Shown piece by piece: positions 1 to 12,825 of a DNA stretch of 64,000 nt (positions are counted from its first letter, which is position 1; each line of letters opens with the position of its first letter). The DNA lies in NCBI GenBank assembly GCA_015680685.1, contig MNCI01026620.1, forward strand, positions 1 through 64,000, written 5' to 3'. The translations under genes and the position numbers were made by a program. The notes below the pieces were generated by a model that saw only the letters and a program-made list of their open reading frames with translations, had not been told where the DNA came from and searched no databases. Source of the DNA: Gnetum montanum. Its lineage: Eukaryota > Streptophyta > Gnetopsida > Gnetales > Gnetaceae.

Positions 1-400
1 TCGTAATTGAGTCGTATTCATGCATTGCGTCAAGTAGCCGATTCCCCGACTAGCCGTACACATCCGTAGACGCTCGTAATCAAGTCGTACTTGAACGCAC
101 TAGGAAAGAAGTAAATAAAAGCAATAAATGAAACCATGTGCTGCAAGGTTTATCCAAACAAGTTCGTCTTTATTGCTGTACACAACTTGGGTTCAGGTTA
201 CAAGTTGCTCGAATAAAGAGCCATTCACTCTAGGACTCCTACTGCGGGCACATGGGGAAAAATTCTAACTCTGGAGTGATCAATCTGCCAGAGCTTCGCT
301 ACACTAGCCAGGATTGGGAAATGAAGGGAGTGCTGCCTCTTATTTATAGAAATGGCGGCGGGATGCGATATCGCAGCCTAGTGCAAGTCGTGTCTCATCA
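1..400 (-). mobile_element. Partial LTR of an Athila-like element (H type), inserted in the integrase of element A
   Basis: On the minus strand this opens at 400 with TGATGAGAC and continues to the window edge, so only the first 400 bases (U3/R side) are visible. A TATA box (TATAAATA, 341-348 on the minus strand) and the blocks around 150-230 match the LTR at 61155-62220 closely. The sequence switches abruptly at 401 to element A integrase, which fits insertion of a solo LTR or a full element. The other end and the target duplication lie outside the window. Confidence 0.8.
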
Positions 401-1400
401 AGAACCCTATCTCCTGGTTGGTATTTAACTTTTCTAATTCTTAGGTCATGACATTGTTTGTTGAAGGCCTTGTGTAGTTCATTGGATGATAGGGCAGCTA
501 ATCAATTTTCATCTATCAAGTTAGGATTCATTAACTATTCTTTCTATGCTATATTGAGGTCAAGGTTAAGGTCACATGTTGTAGATAGTGTATGGAGCTC
601 AGCTTGGATAGGAAGCGTTGGAAGTTTATCGTATACTAATTCATAGGGAGAATAGCCTATAGGGAGTTTCCATGTGGTGTGGTAGGCCCAAAGAGCATCA
701 TTCAGTTTGGTGCTCCAATCTCACGTATATTTGCTAATGGTTTGTGTCAAGATTTTTGTGATTTCCCTATTGGTGACTTTGGCTTGACCATTCACTTAAA
801 GATGATATGGTGTAGTTAGTTTATGCTTAACTCCTAAGCATTGCATCAACTTTCAAAAATTTACACCTGTAAAATGTGTACCATTATAAAAAATAAGAGC
901 ACAAGGTATGCCAAACTTGTTTACGATTTGTTGTTGAACAAATCGTGCAGTAGTAGATGATGTACAGTCAGTAACATCAGTTAGTTTTGCCCACCTTGTA
1001 AAATAGTCAACAACAACAACAATGTATGCTTTTCCATTGGACATTGGTGTAATAGGCCCCATAAAATCAATACCCCATATGTCAAAGGATTTTAAGGGTT
1101 GAATCCATTATTGTGGACCATCCATTCTAGCAGTCATTCTCCCATCGCGTTTGGAATGCTCACAAGATTGGAAAAAATGATGGGCAGCCCAAAGTAATTT
1201 AGGCTAATAATATCTTGTAGGAAAGATTTTCTTTCTAAGCATAATGACCCCCACAAGGGCCCTCATGAGCATCTTGGAGAACTTGTAATTTATCTACATC
1301 AAGAACACACCATCAAACCAAGCCATCAAAACACACATTGTAGGGGTGTCTATTAATTTCCATGAAATGTTTGACTCAGTGGAGAAACTATTATTTCTTT
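401..1400 (-). pseudogene. Element A integrase (partial, decayed)
   Basis: Integrase joins retrotransposon cDNA to host DNA. The clearest stretch is 1062-853, which includes the core motif around the first catalytic Asp (VVVDYFTRW). Where the second Asp is expected (normally SDNG) the text reads FYNG, so the catalytic Asp is replaced by Tyr. The zinc-binding N-terminal part lies at about 1130-1290. The GDRVL-like block before the C-terminal domain is at about 401-415, where the foreign LTR interrupts it. Several stops and frameshifts are present. Confidence 0.75.
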
Positions 1401-2836
1401 CTAACGTCTAGCTCTTGTGTTTTTTGTTATGTGAGAAGATAAGTAAGAATGCTACTATACCAATTTATATCTGTGGTTGATTGATTGTTTATTACACCTA
1501 CAAAGAGGAGTTCATCAGGGAAGCGATCAAAAACTAGGTTTTCAGCCTCTTTGTTGTCCCATTGCAACTGAGATAAGTGATCAATAACAACATTATTAGT
1601 GCCTTTATGATCTACTATCATGATATCAAAATCCTGCAAGATCACAAGCCATCGTATGATGTGAGGGTTCACCATTGGTTTATTCATAAGGAACCGAGTT
1701 GCGCTATGATCTATGTACAAATACCTTATAGCCTAATACATAGTGCCTAAATTTCTCTAGTGTAAACACCACATTCATTAACTCTTTTTCTATTATGGTA
1801 TAGTTGAGTTGTTCACCAGCAATACTTTAACTTGTACAATGAATGTAATAGGGACATTTTTTTTCATCTAACTGTGTAAGTACGACTCCTAAAGAAAAAT
1901 TGGATGCGTTAGTCATTAGATGGAATGGTCATCTAACTGTGTAAGTACTTTCTCTAATTAGTCCAATGCTTATTCAAAATCTACTTTGTAGATGGAGAAA
2001 TTATCCATAAAAACCTCCACACCATTTCCTATTTGTTGCTAAAATATACTAATAACCAAACGTTGAAACGTTGTTGGAGCATTACACAAGACAAATGGCA
2101 TTTGCCTATATGCAAATGTCCCCCAAGGACTCATGAATGTAGTTTTGGCTTGATCTTCTGGTGCTATCTAGATTTGATTGTACCCACTGTAACCATCCAG
2201 AAAACTATAATAACAATTCCCTGCAATGGTATCTGAAACTTGGTCAACGAATGGCAATGGGAAATGGTCTTTAAATGTTGCCATGTTTAATAGCCTAAAG
2301 TTTATACACACCCTCCATTTACCATGTTTTCTAGGCACAATGACTAATGGACTAACGCATTCACTGTCAAAAATGGGCTAGATGAACTTGACCTTTAGAA
2401 GTTGTTCAATTTCTCCTTTAACTACTTGCTTAAGCTTTGGGTTTAGTCATCTTTGCGGTTGTTATCGAGGCTTCATAGAGGGATCAATGTAAATTCTATG
2501 TTGGCATATCCTAGGATCTATTCCGATTAATTTGGGATATGACCAAGCAAAGGCTTTTAACCATTTTTTTACCATCTTTAGTAGTCTTTCTTTTCGTTGA
2601 GGAGCAAGATAGCATTAATGATTACTAATTTTCCATTCTTGAGAAATGTATACTTCATATCGGTGGGCAATGATTTTAATTCAAGAGGCTCTTGCTTAAA
2701 CTCATCAGGGATTTCCAACTTTTCCGAGTTGATATTTTTGGTGTCAGTACTTGGAAGTTGGCAATGGACTTGCTCTAATGCATCTATGCTATCGATATAG
2801 CCACAAGTCAAGCTCTCAGTTGGTTCCATGCATAAA
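1401..2836 (-). pseudogene. Element A reverse transcriptase and RNase H (decayed)
   Basis: RNase H is readable at 1720-1427 (for example the HSATRFLMNKP block and the following VADHLSQL-like block). RT lies upstream at about 2560-1930. The RT active-site box is at about 2000-2011 and reads FMDN instead of the expected FMDD, so one catalytic Asp is changed. The linker before RT spans about 2829-2578. Many stops and frameshifts show it is non-functional. It aligns by eye with the same domains in element D. Confidence 0.75.
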
Positions 2837-2837
2837 N
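2837..2837. other. Single ambiguous base (N) at a missing block
   Basis: The base is N. Elements D and B have about 190 further bases at this position, between the block matching 34945 and the block matching 35139. The N may therefore mark a collapsed assembly gap and not one uncertain base. Confidence 0.8.
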
Positions 2838-3447
2838 ATGGAACTTTCTTCTTCTCGATCTTTCCAAATGCATTTTCTTTTTATATTTCTAGGGAAAGAT
2901 CATGTATTCCTAGGTGTGCATCGATTGTACTTAACCATGCTTTTTCCATTATGATTGGGAAGTCCCCTTTATAGTTATTGACTTAGATCACTAGGAAATC
3001 GGCTAGATATGACCACCTACAAACAATGGTAACAATGTCCTCCACTAGTCCCAATGGAACAGTCATGGACTAGTCGGCCAACTCTAAATAGATGTTACTC
3101 TTCTTTAGTGAAGGTAGGTTCCAACCTTTATACATCTTTTAGGAGATCAACTTAACACTAGAACCTAAATCCAAAAGAGCTTTGCAAGGCTCATTTCCAG
3201 TGATTTGTAAATAAATAAGAGGACTTTCAGGATTAAATAATTTTCTAGGAAGATGGCTAGCTTTAATCCAATCAGTGATGGCATGGGTTAACATGACAGT
3301 ATGCGTTGGGTGTGGATTTTGGTTTGAAGGAAGCTTCGAAGATTCAAATGATGATGAGATGTTTGGATAATTAGCCGCTTGTGGTTGTAAGGACTTGGTT
3401 GGATTATTGGTTCTTAAGAAAGATCTTTTCTTTGATCGGTTGTCCAA
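2838..3447 (-). pseudogene. Element A aspartic protease region
   Basis: This region follows gag in element A. The stretch 3447-3139 ends in a protease active-site-like motif (LLDLGSSVKLIS), which keeps the Asp and matches the DLGS-like form seen in Athila-type proteases. The protease body continues to about 2840, with a frameshift and stops. Element D has the corresponding motif as LLDSS and element B as LLNSS, so A keeps the best version. Retroviral-type proteases cleave the gag-pol polyprotein. Confidence 0.65.
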
Positions 3448-5826
3448 ACAAATAGTAGGTTGAGGATTGACAATCCTTGTAGCATTACATTGTTATGGCT
3501 GGGCAGGAAGCTTGCCCTGCATAGTTGGAGTAGGTGGTAATGGAGTTGAGGGTGGAAGAGGTGCAGACAAATGAGAAGGATAGTACACATGTGGAGCATC
3601 ACTCCTAGGAGAAGTTCTATAGTACTTAGGGATATAGTAGTAAGGTTAAGGAGTGACGTGACTAGTAGAGTCATGTGGAGAGATCAGTTGCTGACCGTAA
3701 TACTCATATGGGTTAGGTTGATGGTAAGGGTACTATTGATGTCGTAGTGACATTATCCATGATTGTGGATGTTTCCATTGTTGATATTGTTCATTCGGTT
3801 GTGGTGGAGATCCACTTGGATAATATGTCAAGGGTTGGTGGAACTGCCTTGGGTTACCTTGAGGATAAGGTAACCTTCTTGGTTTTTGTCATTTGTTTAA
3901 CCATGGGTTTAGTGCATACACCCCAAACTCTTGTAGATGTCACACTATTAGGAAATATCTTTTAGGACAGTCATATTGGCATATCTCACATCTGCCATCA
4001 TTGTCTGTGTCTAAATCCACAACATCTTCAATTATGACAACTTTGCCCTTACCCTTATTACATGCATACTTAGCTTCTTTATTTTTCCTTCTCTCTCCAT
4101 CACTACTTTGTTCTCTAGACTTCTCTACTATTTTTAGAACAGTTTGAAATTTATCATCTAAGGAGTTCCATATTTGATTCACCTTTGCCATTACTTCTGA
4201 TGCAAATTTTTGAATGGGCAAAGTCTTTCTATTCACCATCTCCTCAACTAGTGACTCTTCTTCATCTTCGCAAAATCTAATTTCCTTATTTCGAAGGGAA
4301 GGATCTCTATTGTACTCCTTCTCACTTTCTCTTTTCCTCAACTCACCTTCCTCTTTGGCAACTTTCTCCAAACATCTTTGTATTTGATGGGCTCTAAGTT
4401 CACATAGCCTTCCTTGAGCATAAGTCCCAAGGGTTCTTTGTGTTTTGTACCTAAGCCCATCTATGAGATGGCGTACTTGTTCCTTTTGTGAGTAACCACA
4501 GCTAGGGCAACGATGTAATAATGAATAATATCAACCCATGGTAGGATCCAAGGGTTTGTGTCCTTCTTGTTTCCATCCTTAGATTTGCTTACATAGGTTG
4601 AACACTCAGGAGTATGTTTGATACTTATCATTGAATAGATCTAACATGGTACTCCATCGATGAATGGATTCTAGTTCTAAGGATCAGTACCAACTTTCTA
4701 CTTCCTTGATAAGTGTCTGTGAAAACAACTTTAGCTTTTGCCACTCATTTTCTATATTTTGCAAGGCACATGTGTCATGGAATGCTTGTAAATGATTTTG
4801 AGGATCAGCATTGTATCCCCCTTCAAATCATGGGATGTTATTCATATCTAGTGTTTTGATCCTACTGTCTTTCTAGTGCCTTGTTGGAATCCTAACGGCC
4901 TCTGTTATATTTAACATAATTTAGGTGGAAAGTAGGGGTTCATCATGATCATACTGTCTATGGCTTCTGTGATGCCTATATTGTTCCCTACTCTATCTTC
5001 TTTTGTGATGTGTCTCTCTGGAATTCCCTCATCCCCTTTCTTTACTACTTTGTCTATGATTTCTACTTTGCTTATCCTTGTCCTCATGGTCTCGCCCTTT
5101 GCAACTGCATTCAAATCCTGAAGGAGAGGGGGAAGGAGATGATGAAGGTGAAGAGGAGGGAGGATTGGCATCATGATAGTTCTTATCACTTTCTCTTTGG
5201 TGGTCACAACCTTAGTCATGGTTACGATCGGAATGTCCATCATTGACATGTGTTCATGTTCCTTTTTTGGACCCTTTGTGTCTGTTGGTACTAGAACTTG
5301 TGTTATGAATAGTTGAGTGAAGATTCTGATACACAACTCCTTGATTGAAATCAATGAGAAGAATATCATTTTGTGAAAAACCTCCCAAGACAGGTTCACC
5401 ACCCTCACTTTCACTTAGGACATATGGGATATCCTAAAACCACTTCCCCTTCATGGACTTGTAATGTCTCTCCTATTGTAGATCCCTCTAACGTTGTGCC
5501 TCCATGGATCAATACTCTCTCGATTCTTGTTCATGCACAATGTATTCTAACTATAAGTGTTGCATACCAATTCATGTGAGAGCATGAAGAGGCATGCCTA
5601 GGATTGAGCGATGGGGAGGTAATACTATGTTACCTTCTAAATCATGCCAACATAGTTATTTATCCCGGTGGAGGATAAAGGTAAAGTTTGGTATATACTC
5701 ATCAAGATGAGCATATACCATGCAAAACTATTGGGGAACTATCGGATCATCATGTCCACCCTACCTCTGATTGTTCATGGTATCATACCTAGTCAGTGAA
5801 GCACTCTCATAAGAAGAAGGAGACAT
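3448..5826 (-). pseudogene. Element A gag (decayed)
   Basis: A likely start codon is at 5826-5824 (MSPSSYES...), about 120 bases inside the primer-binding site. Readable pieces include 5414-4911 (charged, Ser/His-rich N-terminal half) and 4371-3940. The latter covers the acidic block and a zinc-knuckle remnant, CEICQYDCPKRY, in which His and the last Cys are changed. Gag packages the element RNA. Frameshifts and stops separate the pieces. The gag of B, D and H matches over the whole length. Confidence 0.75.
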
Positions 5827-5943
5827 GATTAATTATTTAGTGTGCGATACCCTTTTTCGGTGATTGTAGGATAGTTAACTCTAAGGGTTTGTCTCAACAA
5901 TGGAAAGATTTCCTAAGTTCTAACCAGTGCACAATCAACAAAA

Positions 5944-5961
5944 TCCCTAGCAACAGTGCCA
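5944..5961 (-). other. Element A primer-binding site (tRNA-Asp type)
   Basis: The minus-strand text TGGCACTGTTGCTAGGGA directly follows the LTR end. It resembles TGGCGCCGTTGCCGGGGA, the complement of plant tRNA-Asp 3' ends, with a few differences. Confidence 0.8.
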
Positions 5962-5962
5962 A

Positions 5963-6311
5963 TGATCAATAGCGAGGTACCCCTACTCCCAACAATACGA
6001 ATACAAGCATTCACATGTGATCTGATTGAAGTCCAAGGATTAAGTGCTTATGTGCTTACATAGAATAAGGATGAGTTATGCAATCATTGTCTTTCCAAGG
6101 TTACTTGTAAGGCACCATTGTATGGTTAAGTAAACTCAAGGTATATGATTTTTATGTTTTTTATATTTTCTATCTTAATCTCCTAAGTGTGTGTAATGAA
6201 AATATTTAATTAACTAATGCATCTTTGTAACTCTAATGTGAATCAAATCCTAATACCAGCATCTGTTTTCACTCTTCGGACACATCCTAAACCAGTGTAA
6301 CACTACTACAG
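5963..6311 (-). mobile_element. Element A 5' LTR, first segment (split by element B)
   Basis: On the minus strand this is the 3' half of an LTR. The segment next to the primer-binding site carries GGGGTACCTCGC. The text breaks at 6311 where element B begins, and continues after B at 28053. The bases TACAG at 6307-6311 are repeated at 28048-28052. Confidence 0.9.
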
Positions 6312-7061
6312 TGATGAGCTACAATATCACAATGTCTATAAATAAGAGGTAGCTTTCCCTATTTTAGGCACTTAGATTTAGACCCTTAGCCAAACTCTTG
6401 TAGTTTTACCATTCTAGAGCTAGAATAATTTCCATGTGCCCGTAGTAGGAGTCTTAAAGTGAACGGATCTTTATTCGAGCAAATTGTACCTAAGCATACA
6501 TTTGTGTACGATAATAAAGACAAACTTTCTGATAAACCTTGCAACATGTGGACTAAGCTAAATAGGAATTAATTATTATTAAATGTTTAAATGCTTTCTT
6601 AGATAATTAATCTCTCTCAACCCTTGACTCTCCTAGTTAAGTTCACACAATGCAACGACTTTGAGCACGTGTGTAACGCTTGGTAACCCAATAATGAGTA
6701 GCGTTTGGTCATCCCAATGTTGCACTAGTTTAGGATGTGTGCAGCAAGTGGGAATGGATACTGGTGCTAGGACAATTAGAACTTAGTTAGTGAATAGTTA
6801 ATGAAAGTTAGTCACTTAGTTCTCTTCACTTTCCCCTATTAGCATAAGACATTAAAAAGATAAAAGATATAAAATCATATACCTCAAGCTTACTTAACCA
6901 TACAACCATGACAATACAAGTAAGTTTGGGAAGAAAATGATTAATTAACCTTAAGTGTTTCATTAAGGTGCATAATCACTTAGTCCTTGGAGTTCGACTG
7001 GATCGCGTGTGAGACTCTCATATTTATATGGTTGAGTGTAGGGGTACCTCGCCACTCATCA
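6312..7061 (+). mobile_element. Element B 5' LTR
   Basis: The LTR is 750 bp, from TGATGAG to CTCATCA. A TATA box (TATAAATA) is at 6337-6344. Counted by eye it differs from the 3' LTR at roughly 10% of sites, mostly transitions. It lacks 24 bases between CAATATC and ACAATGTC that the 3' LTR has. Those bases form one arm and the loop side of a GATATC-rich palindrome. Confidence 0.9.
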
Positions 7062-7062
7062 T

Positions 7063-7080
7063 TGGTGCCGTTGTTGGGGA
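7063..7080 (+). other. Element B primer-binding site (tRNA-Asp type)
   Basis: TGGTGCCGTTGTTGGGGA starts one base after the LTR. It matches the complement of plant tRNA-Asp except at a few transition sites. Confidence 0.85.
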
Positions 7081-7200
7081 CTTAGTTGTTTGTGCACTAC
7101 ATAGAACATAGGAGATCATTCATATCGTTGGGATGCTAGAACAAACCCTTAGGGTTGATCAAAAGAAAAAAATAAGACAACGGTAAATAGTATACCGAAC

Positions 7201-8321
7201 ATGACAAAAATGTATTCTTCTTTGCATAAAGGCACCTCACCGCCTAGGACCAACACAAGAGACAATTGGTATCACAAGACACGTAACCAAGATCCACCAA
7301 TTCCTCAATAGTTCCATGTGGTATATATTCATCACGATGAATATGTACTTGACTTTACCTTTATTCTTGATCAAGATGAACAACTACGTTGGAGAGACTT
7401 GGAGGGTAACATAGTGTTGCCTTCAGACTGAGCAGTCTCCAACATGCTCCTTCGTGATCTCACACGAATAGGCATGTCACAATTGTATGCAGAGTATGTT
7501 GCATGTGACCATGACACAAGGGACAACCATCCCATAGAAGCACAACATCAAAGGAACTTGAAACAAGAGAGATATCATACATCTTTGAAGGGTAAATGGC
7601 CCCATAACATCCCACACGTTTTAAGCAAAATTGGAGATGGTGAACCAATTTCAATAGGTTTCCCACCAAATGATGTTCCCCCTTCTAATGATGGTTAGGA
7701 GGTGGTGTATCAGAACCTTCACTCCATAGTTCACAACCCTAGTTTTGATTCCCAAGAACACCAAGTGTTCAATAAGGGAACACAAATACATGATAAGGGT
7801 GGGCAGTCTGATTGTAATCACAATCAAGGTCAAGACCACAGAAGAGAAGGTATGAAACATTGTCATGGCAATAGTTCTCCTTCTTCTTCACCTTCATCTT
7901 CACATTCACCCTCTCCTTCAGTATTAGGATGCAGTCATAAGGAACCTACTCGTAAAGATAAAGGTAAACAGAGTTAGAAACCTTGGTGAGAGAGTCAAGA
8001 ACGAGGACGAGGGCACTCTAGAGAATTGCGGCATTGAAAAAGGGAGAGTAGGGAACCGCGTAGACATCACAGATGCTATGAACAAAATGACCATGAAGAA
8101 CCCATACTTGCAACCCGAAGCATGTTAGATATCATGGAGGCTGTAAGAATTCCCACAAGGCACAAAAAAGATAGTAGGATCAAGAGGTTAGACATGAATA
8201 ACATCCCACGATTTGAGGTGGGATACAATGCTGATCCTCAAAAACACTTACAAGCATTTCACGATGCATGTGCCTTGCAAAAAATTGAGAATGAATGGAA
8301 AAAACTAAAGTTGTTCCCAAG
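7201..8321 (+). pseudogene. Element B gag, 5' part (interrupted by element C)
   Basis: The ATG at 7201 opens a frame that stays in register to 8321, broken by stop codons only (for example near 7306, 7430, 7699 and 7975). The order is a charged N-terminal part, a Ser-rich low-complexity block at about 7876-7925, a basic block, and the start of the conserved gag core (RIKRLDMNNIP... at about 8177). The frame is cut at 8321 by element C and resumes at 23058. Gag would form the virus-like particle. The unbroken register means substitutions, not indels, killed this half. Confidence 0.85.
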
Positions 8322-9854
8322 TGAAACACCACTAATTTTGGCCTAGCACTTTGTAATGAAAACGATGCAAGCCCTTTCAAAGTTCCAGGAGGCAAAATTT
8401 GGCTAAGGCATTAAACTCACACCCAGCCTGCCCAAGGTAGTTTGCTCACCCTCAGCATGGACAACTTCAAGCAGCATCAAAATTAAGTCAAAGGTGGAGG
8501 TTGATTTTTTGAAGTTCAAAATTCTAGTATTCAATGTCCAGCATCAAGATTCTAGCATTTAGCATCAGGTCATGCTATAGGTCACGTTATGGTCACACTG
8601 TAGTGTTAGCCCAGCGTGACCTACCCAAAGTAGTTCAGAACAAGTCACATCCAGGCTCAACTTTCCAAATTTTAGATCACACAGAGTCAAGCAGTGGTTG
8701 TACCCAGAAATAGGCTTGAAAAAAATTCAAAATTTTGTGTTAAAAATTGCATTTCACCTCACTCATGCTGAGGTCACGTTGAGGACATGCCCAACATGAC
8801 TACCCAGTGTGAGTGCAGCGTGACTAACGATCATGCTCAAACAAAGGCACTCCAAACGCATACTAAAGACACATTGAAGCCCAGACAACTCATGCTGGGA
8901 GCCCTGGTAGAACAGAGATGCCTTGAACAACCTTGAATTAACATCTCAACATCCAGCAGTCGATCCATGTTCAAGCAAGCCAAGATCGAATTTTCTTGTC
9001 ATACATCTTCACTTGTGAGCTTGTCGAGCCCTCACGGTCTAAATTAAATGTATGTTCATGGGCTTGAGTAACCCACAAATTGTAAGATGCAATGTACTTG
9101 GTCAAAAACGTAGCTTGCCCACACATGACCAACTCGTACACGACTATCCATCAAACATGTGTCACTTGATCCGTTTTCCTGTTAAATCCCAACCATTGAT
9201 TCCATTCTAGAATTTCTTGCCTGAGCCTAGCCAAAACCTATAAATACCCTGTCGATTCACATAACTCGAGGTGGGTAATTGGGTACATTGGTAATTTTGT
9301 GAACATATGGAAAACTAGTTATCCTTGGGTGCTTAGCACACTTGACTCTTGGCATCCAAGTACTTCTCACATACATGACATCACATCATCACGTCACATC
9401 ACCCCAGGGTTGGGCGTTTGACCTACCATCCACACGTGTAGCTACGCTTTGCCTGATGCACATGTTTTCTAAGAAATACAATACAATTCATTTTGCCAAC
9501 CATTATTTCTATTTACTCTATTTTATATATAGTTTACGTTCTATTTATGTTCCGCTTACATTTTGTTTACGATTCTGTTTACGTTCTATTTGCAATACAC
9601 TACATATATTTCTATTTACATTGTATGCACATTGTTCATGTTTTAAGACATCAATTATAATAACCCTAGTGCAAGCCATAGTTTATGCTCGGGGAAGTCC
9701 TTGGTTGATTTGCATGCAGACCATCCAAGGCACTCTACCTTCGTTTCCTTTTTTAGCTTGCCCTCAAGCAAAGGTAGGGTTAGCTATGCCTGCCTAATGA
9801 TCTTTCGGTGTCTGTTTCCCTTCCAGCCTTACACCGATGATTTAGGTTAGTACA
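8322..9854 (+). mobile_element. Element C 5' LTR
   Basis: The LTR is 1,533 bp with termini TGAAACACC and GTACA. A TATA-like CTATAAATA lies at about 9237-9245. The U3 half has several GTCACG/GTCATG motifs (about 8566-8622) that recur in tandem repeats elsewhere in the element. Over the first 370 bases it differs from the 3' LTR at about 15% of sites by eye. Confidence 0.9.
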
Positions 9855-9860
9855 GTAAAT

Positions 9861-9875
9861 TGGTGCTAGAAGGAG
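9861..9875 (+). other. Element C primer-binding site
   Basis: TGGTGCTAGAAGGAG lies six bases after the LTR end. It is unlike the tRNA-Asp site of the Athila-like elements. It resembles the GGCGCTAGAAGGAG form that I recall being used by Ogre/Tat elements (tRNA-Arg). The tRNA assignment is from memory and should be verified. Confidence 0.65.
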
Positions 9876-9963
9876 AACGTACTGCTTGTTGTCTATTAAA
9901 ATGCTGATCATGCTACTTGTCAAAATTTGTTCATCTTGTCCTTGAGTCTCCCTGTTGTTGTTG

Positions 9964-10100
9964 GTCATGCTGTAGCTTGCTCACTCTTGATCACGCTGTA
10001 GCTTGCTCACTATGGTCACACTGTAGTTTGGTTTGGTCATGCTACAGTTTGGTCACGTTGTTGGTCACGCTGCAGTTTGGTCACGTTGTTGGTCACGCTA
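9964..10100 (+). repeat. Irregular GTCACGCTG-type repeats in the element C leader
   Basis: At least eight copies of GTCACGCTGYAG-like text occur at irregular spacing of about 11-26 bases (for example 9964, 9990, 10015, 10036, 10063). The same core occurs in the LTR (8566-8622) and in the 36-bp array at 14812-15000. Confidence 0.75.
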
Positions 10101-10249
10101 TTGCTCATATTCAACATTGTCTAGCCTGGTCTGCTCACGTTCACACTGCCGATCTCAGACTTTGGGACTGAAACCTTGAACCCTGTGACTACCAAAAAAT
10201 ACATAACTATTATTGAATAGATAAATCCCCAAAGCCCTATAAGCCAATC

Positions 10250-12375
10250 ACTCAGGCTACAAGGCAAAGGTCCTACTTATGCAACTCTTACACCTAAACA
10301 ATATAACTTCATCTGTGTCAAGATCCAAGCCAACCCACCTATTGATCGTGTAGAGACGGAAGCGAAGTGAGAATATGAATTTATCCACAAAGGAGGACAT
10401 GAGTTCATCCGTTCAGCATTTGACATAATCCCACTGGCTAAAAACCATCATAAACTCATATCCCAACTTCTTATGGCAAGAAGTCAAGCCTTACAGCTAC
10501 CTCCAATAGAGCCTCAAGATGAGAAAGATGACTTTGTAGCCCAATCTAAACATGGTGATTCCTACCATACCGTCAGTCCCCATGCTTATACAAATCCATT
10601 ATTCCACCATTTTCTAGAAGAAATTGTGCTTCCCCCTTCATTTTCAAACACTCGAGCACCAGTCTCTTGAAAAGAGGTACCTACTTCCATTTCTATATTC
10701 TCCATGCTTAATAACATTCACTCTGTTGCATTCACTTCCATCATACCCTGCAAGTACAATCCCAACAACTCCCTCCCCAAACTAACACAGGGTCAATCTT
10801 TCAATCCCAAGTAATTGGGATGCCATCAGTTATACCATCTTCCACATCCATCTACTACATACCTCAAGTGTAGATCCACCGAGCACCATTGATTACTCCA
10901 ACCTAACACATTTAGGGTTTTACTTCACAACCTATGGCTGGGCAGTGGGTTCCACCGGCTATAGTCTCGGTCTCGAATACTATCCCACCATAACAAACAT
11001 TAGCTTAACAAACTCTCTTTCCACAAACAATGCAACAATTAAACCATTATCAGCCACAATCTACTGAGTCCACTAGTCTGCCTACCACCCAAGAATGGGC
11101 AAACACACAAAAAATGATGCACTCGTTGGCAGAAGAATTAAAACGCCTTAAAATTGTGAACATTGAGGAAGTTAAGGTACTAGATTTCTATCAAGATGAC
11201 TTAATTGATCCCTCAGTTCCACCCTTAACCTTGCCAAAGGGAGTCTCATTACCCTAGCTAACTAAGTACAATAGAGAGGGAGACCTAAATGCTCACCTAG
11301 TGACATTTTGAATAGAAATTCATTTGCTTCAGGCATGGCCCCATGTAGTTTTTTGTGTGTTTGCTATGTCCTTAACCAAAAAAGCCTTAGACTAGTACCG
11401 AGCTTTACCCCGTAGCTCCATATCTTCTCTAGAGGATTTGTTGCACCAGTTTGTCATTCGTTTCAAGTACAATCTAAAACTTGAAGCCACGTTAGATAGT
11501 TGGATCCAAATTAAACAAGCATCGCTTGAACCAGCACAGAAATTTATCCAGAGGTGGAGTGTAGCCTTAAATGAACTCCACAAATCCATCCCTAAAACAT
11601 ATATGCTTACCATCCTTAAGGTGGCTGTGAATGACTTTATTAAGTCAAAACTTTACTACTTGAAAGCCTGCACATTGAGCCAAGCATTCGTGCAAATCAA
11701 AGATATAGAAGAGGCAGCACAAAAAAGTAATGACCAAGCCTACTCAACCTTTAGGAACCAACATACAAGGAAAGATAAATCGAAAACAATAGTAGTAGTA
11801 GTGGCCGAAACAACCCGACCTAGTCATCTAGGACAAAAGGGAAAACAACCTGTTGTTCGAAACAGCTATGAAAGAAACACACCCACTCCTACACCTAAAA
11901 ATTCTCAAATAGAAACAAAAACACAGGTCATGCCCATACATTCGAAAGAAAAGTCCTCACTCAATACACACCATTGCCCATAAAGCCTTCACAATTTCTT
12001 GATCAACTTCTAAAGGCCAGGCTAATTCAACACAAACAAGTATCTCCTGCGGCCTCCCAAAAAATTAATCGATTTTGCGAATTGGCCAAAAATCTAGCCT
12101 TGGCAACAACCAATGAACCCCCCATTCCAAAAGGCTTTAGGTTGTATAGGTTTTGCGAATATCACCAATGGTGTGGTCATGGGACTGATTACTGTTTTAC
12201 GTTGAAACAGGATATACAACACATGATTGATAGGGGTGAAGTAGTGTTTGATGAGGCAAACCCAGTAAGACCCCAAAACCAATCCATGGGGGTCTACAAG
12301 GATCCTCTCAATACCAATGATGCACCATATGTGATTAATAGTATCAATGTGGAATACAGACAAGACGTTCCATGA
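10250..12375 (+). pseudogene. Element C gag (decayed)
   Basis: The gag core is readable at about 11260-11760, with the Ty3-type pattern of a Leu/Phe-rich helical stretch and a long open piece 11438-11983. A second piece, 11974-12375, holds a His/Cys motif around residues CEYHQWCGHGTDYC, which matches the single knuckle-like motif usual in Tat-group gag. The N-terminal part (10250-11250) is Pro/Gln-rich and badly broken. Frameshifts join the pieces. Gag coats the element RNA. Confidence 0.75.
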
Positions 12376-12825
12376 AAAGCTTTTGTGATTCGTAGGCCTT
12401 CAGAAAATACACCTACCCCAACATATCCTTAAACCCATTTCATCATGCATACATCCCCCACACCATCGAGGCCATTTGTTATCCGTGTACCTCCTTCTAT
12501 TGCATCCACAATTGCACTATCTAAAAACTGACCTATTCCCTTTGTGATTCGGGTACCAAAACGTCCAGATACACAACCCACCTCCATTCCCCCGCAACCT
12601 CTGTGAGAACATCTTGCTGATAGACTAACAAGAGAGCAATTGGAAAGAGAAAACCATCAATACAAATTGGGATCACCAAAGCCAACATTGCTAAACATTG
12701 TTCCCATGGATCCACCCATTAATGAGCCTAGTACAAGTCCTCAAAAAGAGGATAATTTCATAAGTCATGTCCCAAACCCAGCATCCTCAGCTACTAATGT
12801 AGAAACCCCTCCATGAGAAATATGA
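12376..12825 (+). other. Linker between gag and protease of element C
   Basis: This is Pro/Thr-rich decayed coding sequence (repeated FVIRVP-like words near 12385, 12478 and 12540). It probably continues the gag-protease linker. No domain is recognised. Confidence 0.5.

Larger units (their letters stand above)
401..5962 (-). mobile_element. Element A: internal region of an Athila-like Ty3/gypsy retrotransposon
   Basis: The order on the minus strand is primer-binding site, gag, protease, RT, RNase H, integrase, read from 5961 down to 401. It parallels element D (32150-38145) domain by domain. The left part of integrase, the 3' region and the 3' LTR are beyond the LTR at 1-400 and are not visible. 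All domains carry stops and frameshifts, so the copy is dead. The Athila assignment rests on tRNA-Asp priming and RT/RNase H wording; a tree of RT sequences would settle it. Confidence 0.85.

Noticed and set aside
3747-4147. Plus-strand frames over element A gag
   Set aside because: They are shadows of the minus-strand gag.
9342-9797. A 151-codon open frame inside the 5' LTR of element C
   Set aside because: The matching part of the 3' LTR does not keep the frame open, so it is chance.
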